Below, piece by piece: positions 6,051 to 6,558 of a stretch of DNA of 6,558 bases. The notes under the pieces are model-generated. The model was not told the DNA's origin. It made no database searches and was given only the letters and a program-made list of their open reading frames with translations. A program made the translations under genes and the position numbers. How positions within the stretch are numbered: the stretch's first letter is position 1; each line of letters starts with the position of its first letter. The DNA is taken from NCBI GenBank assembly GCA_002373535.1, contig DFKL01000046.1:1-6558 (forward strand), in the 5' to 3' direction. This stretch comes from Prevotellaceae bacterium UBA3646. Lineage in GTDB: Bacteria; Bacteroidota; Bacteroidia; Bacteroidales; Bacteroidaceae.

Positions 6051-6558
6051 ATGGCAACATTGGATTTGACTAAGTATGGCATCACCGGCTCTACGGTGAT
6101 TGCACACAACCCTTCGTACGAGGTTCTGTTCGCGGAGGAGACTAAGGCCGGTCTGACAGGTTTCGACAAGGGTCAGAACACTGAATTGGGCGCTGTGAAT
6201 GTGATGACAGGCATCTACACCGGCCGTTCTCCAAAGGACAAGTACATCGTAAAGGATGCCCAGAGCGAGGACAAGGTATGGTGGACCTCAGAGGAGTATA
6301 AGAACGACAACCATCCCATGTCTGAGGAGGTTTGGGCACAGGTTAAGGATATTGCCGTCAAGGAACTCTGCAACAAGAACCTGTATGTGGTTGATGCATT
6401 CTGCGGAGCGAACGAGGCAACACGTCTGGCTGTCCGATTCATCGTTGAGGTTGCATGGCAGGCACACTTTGTTACCAACATGTTTATCCAGCCGACAGCA
6501 GAGGAACTGGAGAAGTTCGAGCCAAACTTCGTCATCTACAATGCTTCTAAGGCAAAGG
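6051..6558 (+). CDS. pckA: Phosphoenolpyruvate carboxykinase (ATP), 5' part
   Basis: PckA interconverts oxaloacetate and ATP with phosphoenolpyruvate, CO2 and ADP in the cytosol. In many gut Bacteroidales the enzyme is also used in the CO2-fixing direction toward oxaloacetate and succinate, with gain of ATP. The first 169 codons are present, about a third of the usual 535-540 residues; the gene runs off the right edge. The family signature TGIYTGRSPKDKYIV is visible at 53-67, with Arg59 matching the substrate-binding arginine (Arg65 in E. coli). VVDAFCGAN and the segment TRLAVRFIVEVAWQAHF also match E. coli PckA closely. The nucleotide-binding P-loop and metal ligands lie beyond the window. 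The ATG is preceded by an A/T-rich stretch (6036-6050) rather than a Shine-Dalgarno sequence, normal for efficiently translated Bacteroidota genes. The gene uses no ATA or AGG codons in the visible part, unlike the genes before it, fitting high expression. It appears to have its own promoter. Confidence 0.97.
   Translation, partial: MATLDLTKYGITGSTVIAHNPSYEVLFAEETKAGLTGFDKGQNTELGAVNVMTGIYTGRSPKDKYIVKDAQSEDKVWWTSEEYKNDNHPMSEEVWAQVKDIAVKELCNKNLYVVDAFCGANEATRLAVRFIVEVAWQAHFVTNMFIQPTAEELEKFEPNFVIYNASKAK

Overview
The window looks like chromosomal DNA from a member of the Bacteroidales, probably Prevotella-like. The evidence is the acpP-fabF-rnc order, Bacteroidota-type protein sequences (an RNase III with a GNAFEA active-site segment; a lipoprotein beginning CASIGEPDGG), the lack of Shine-Dalgarno sequences before genes, and a Bacteroidota-type promoter element (TAnnTTTG) before pckA. 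The genus cannot be fixed from the sequence alone. All genes are on the + strand, and no mobile element, tRNA, rRNA or CRISPR was seen.

Layout: (1) 1-234, acpP, acyl carrier protein, complete, with its ATG at the first base so nothing upstream is visible. (2) 235-336, a structured gap with three copies of a GYGGTTTG motif and a hairpin followed by five T's, a likely partial terminator or attenuator. (3) 337-1602, fabF, beta-ketoacyl-ACP synthase II. (4) 1645-2454, rnc, ribonuclease III. (5) 2405-3907, a GH3-family adenylating enzyme overlapping the end of rnc by 50 bases. (6) 3914-5881, a large lipoprotein with an N-terminal SbsA-type Ig-like domain, starting six bases after the GH3 stop. (7) 5882-6050, a 169-base gap with the only clear promoter element. 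(8) 6051 to the right edge, the first 169 codons of pckA, ATP-type phosphoenolpyruvate carboxykinase.

How they fit together: AcpP carries the growing acyl chain and FabF extends it. The acpP-fabF-rnc-GH3-lipoprotein run is tightly packed and probably co-transcribed, with the acpP-fabF hairpin able to let the carrier protein be made in excess. The GH3 protein has the adenylation motifs of acyl-acid amido synthetases, but its substrate is unknown. The lipoprotein's function is also unknown. pckA is a separate transcription unit in central carbon metabolism.

Most of the window is ordinary core genome. The items most worth a second look are the uncharacterised GH3-lipoprotein pair, the structured acpP-fabF leader, and the Asp-to-Asn change at a metal-site position of RNase III.
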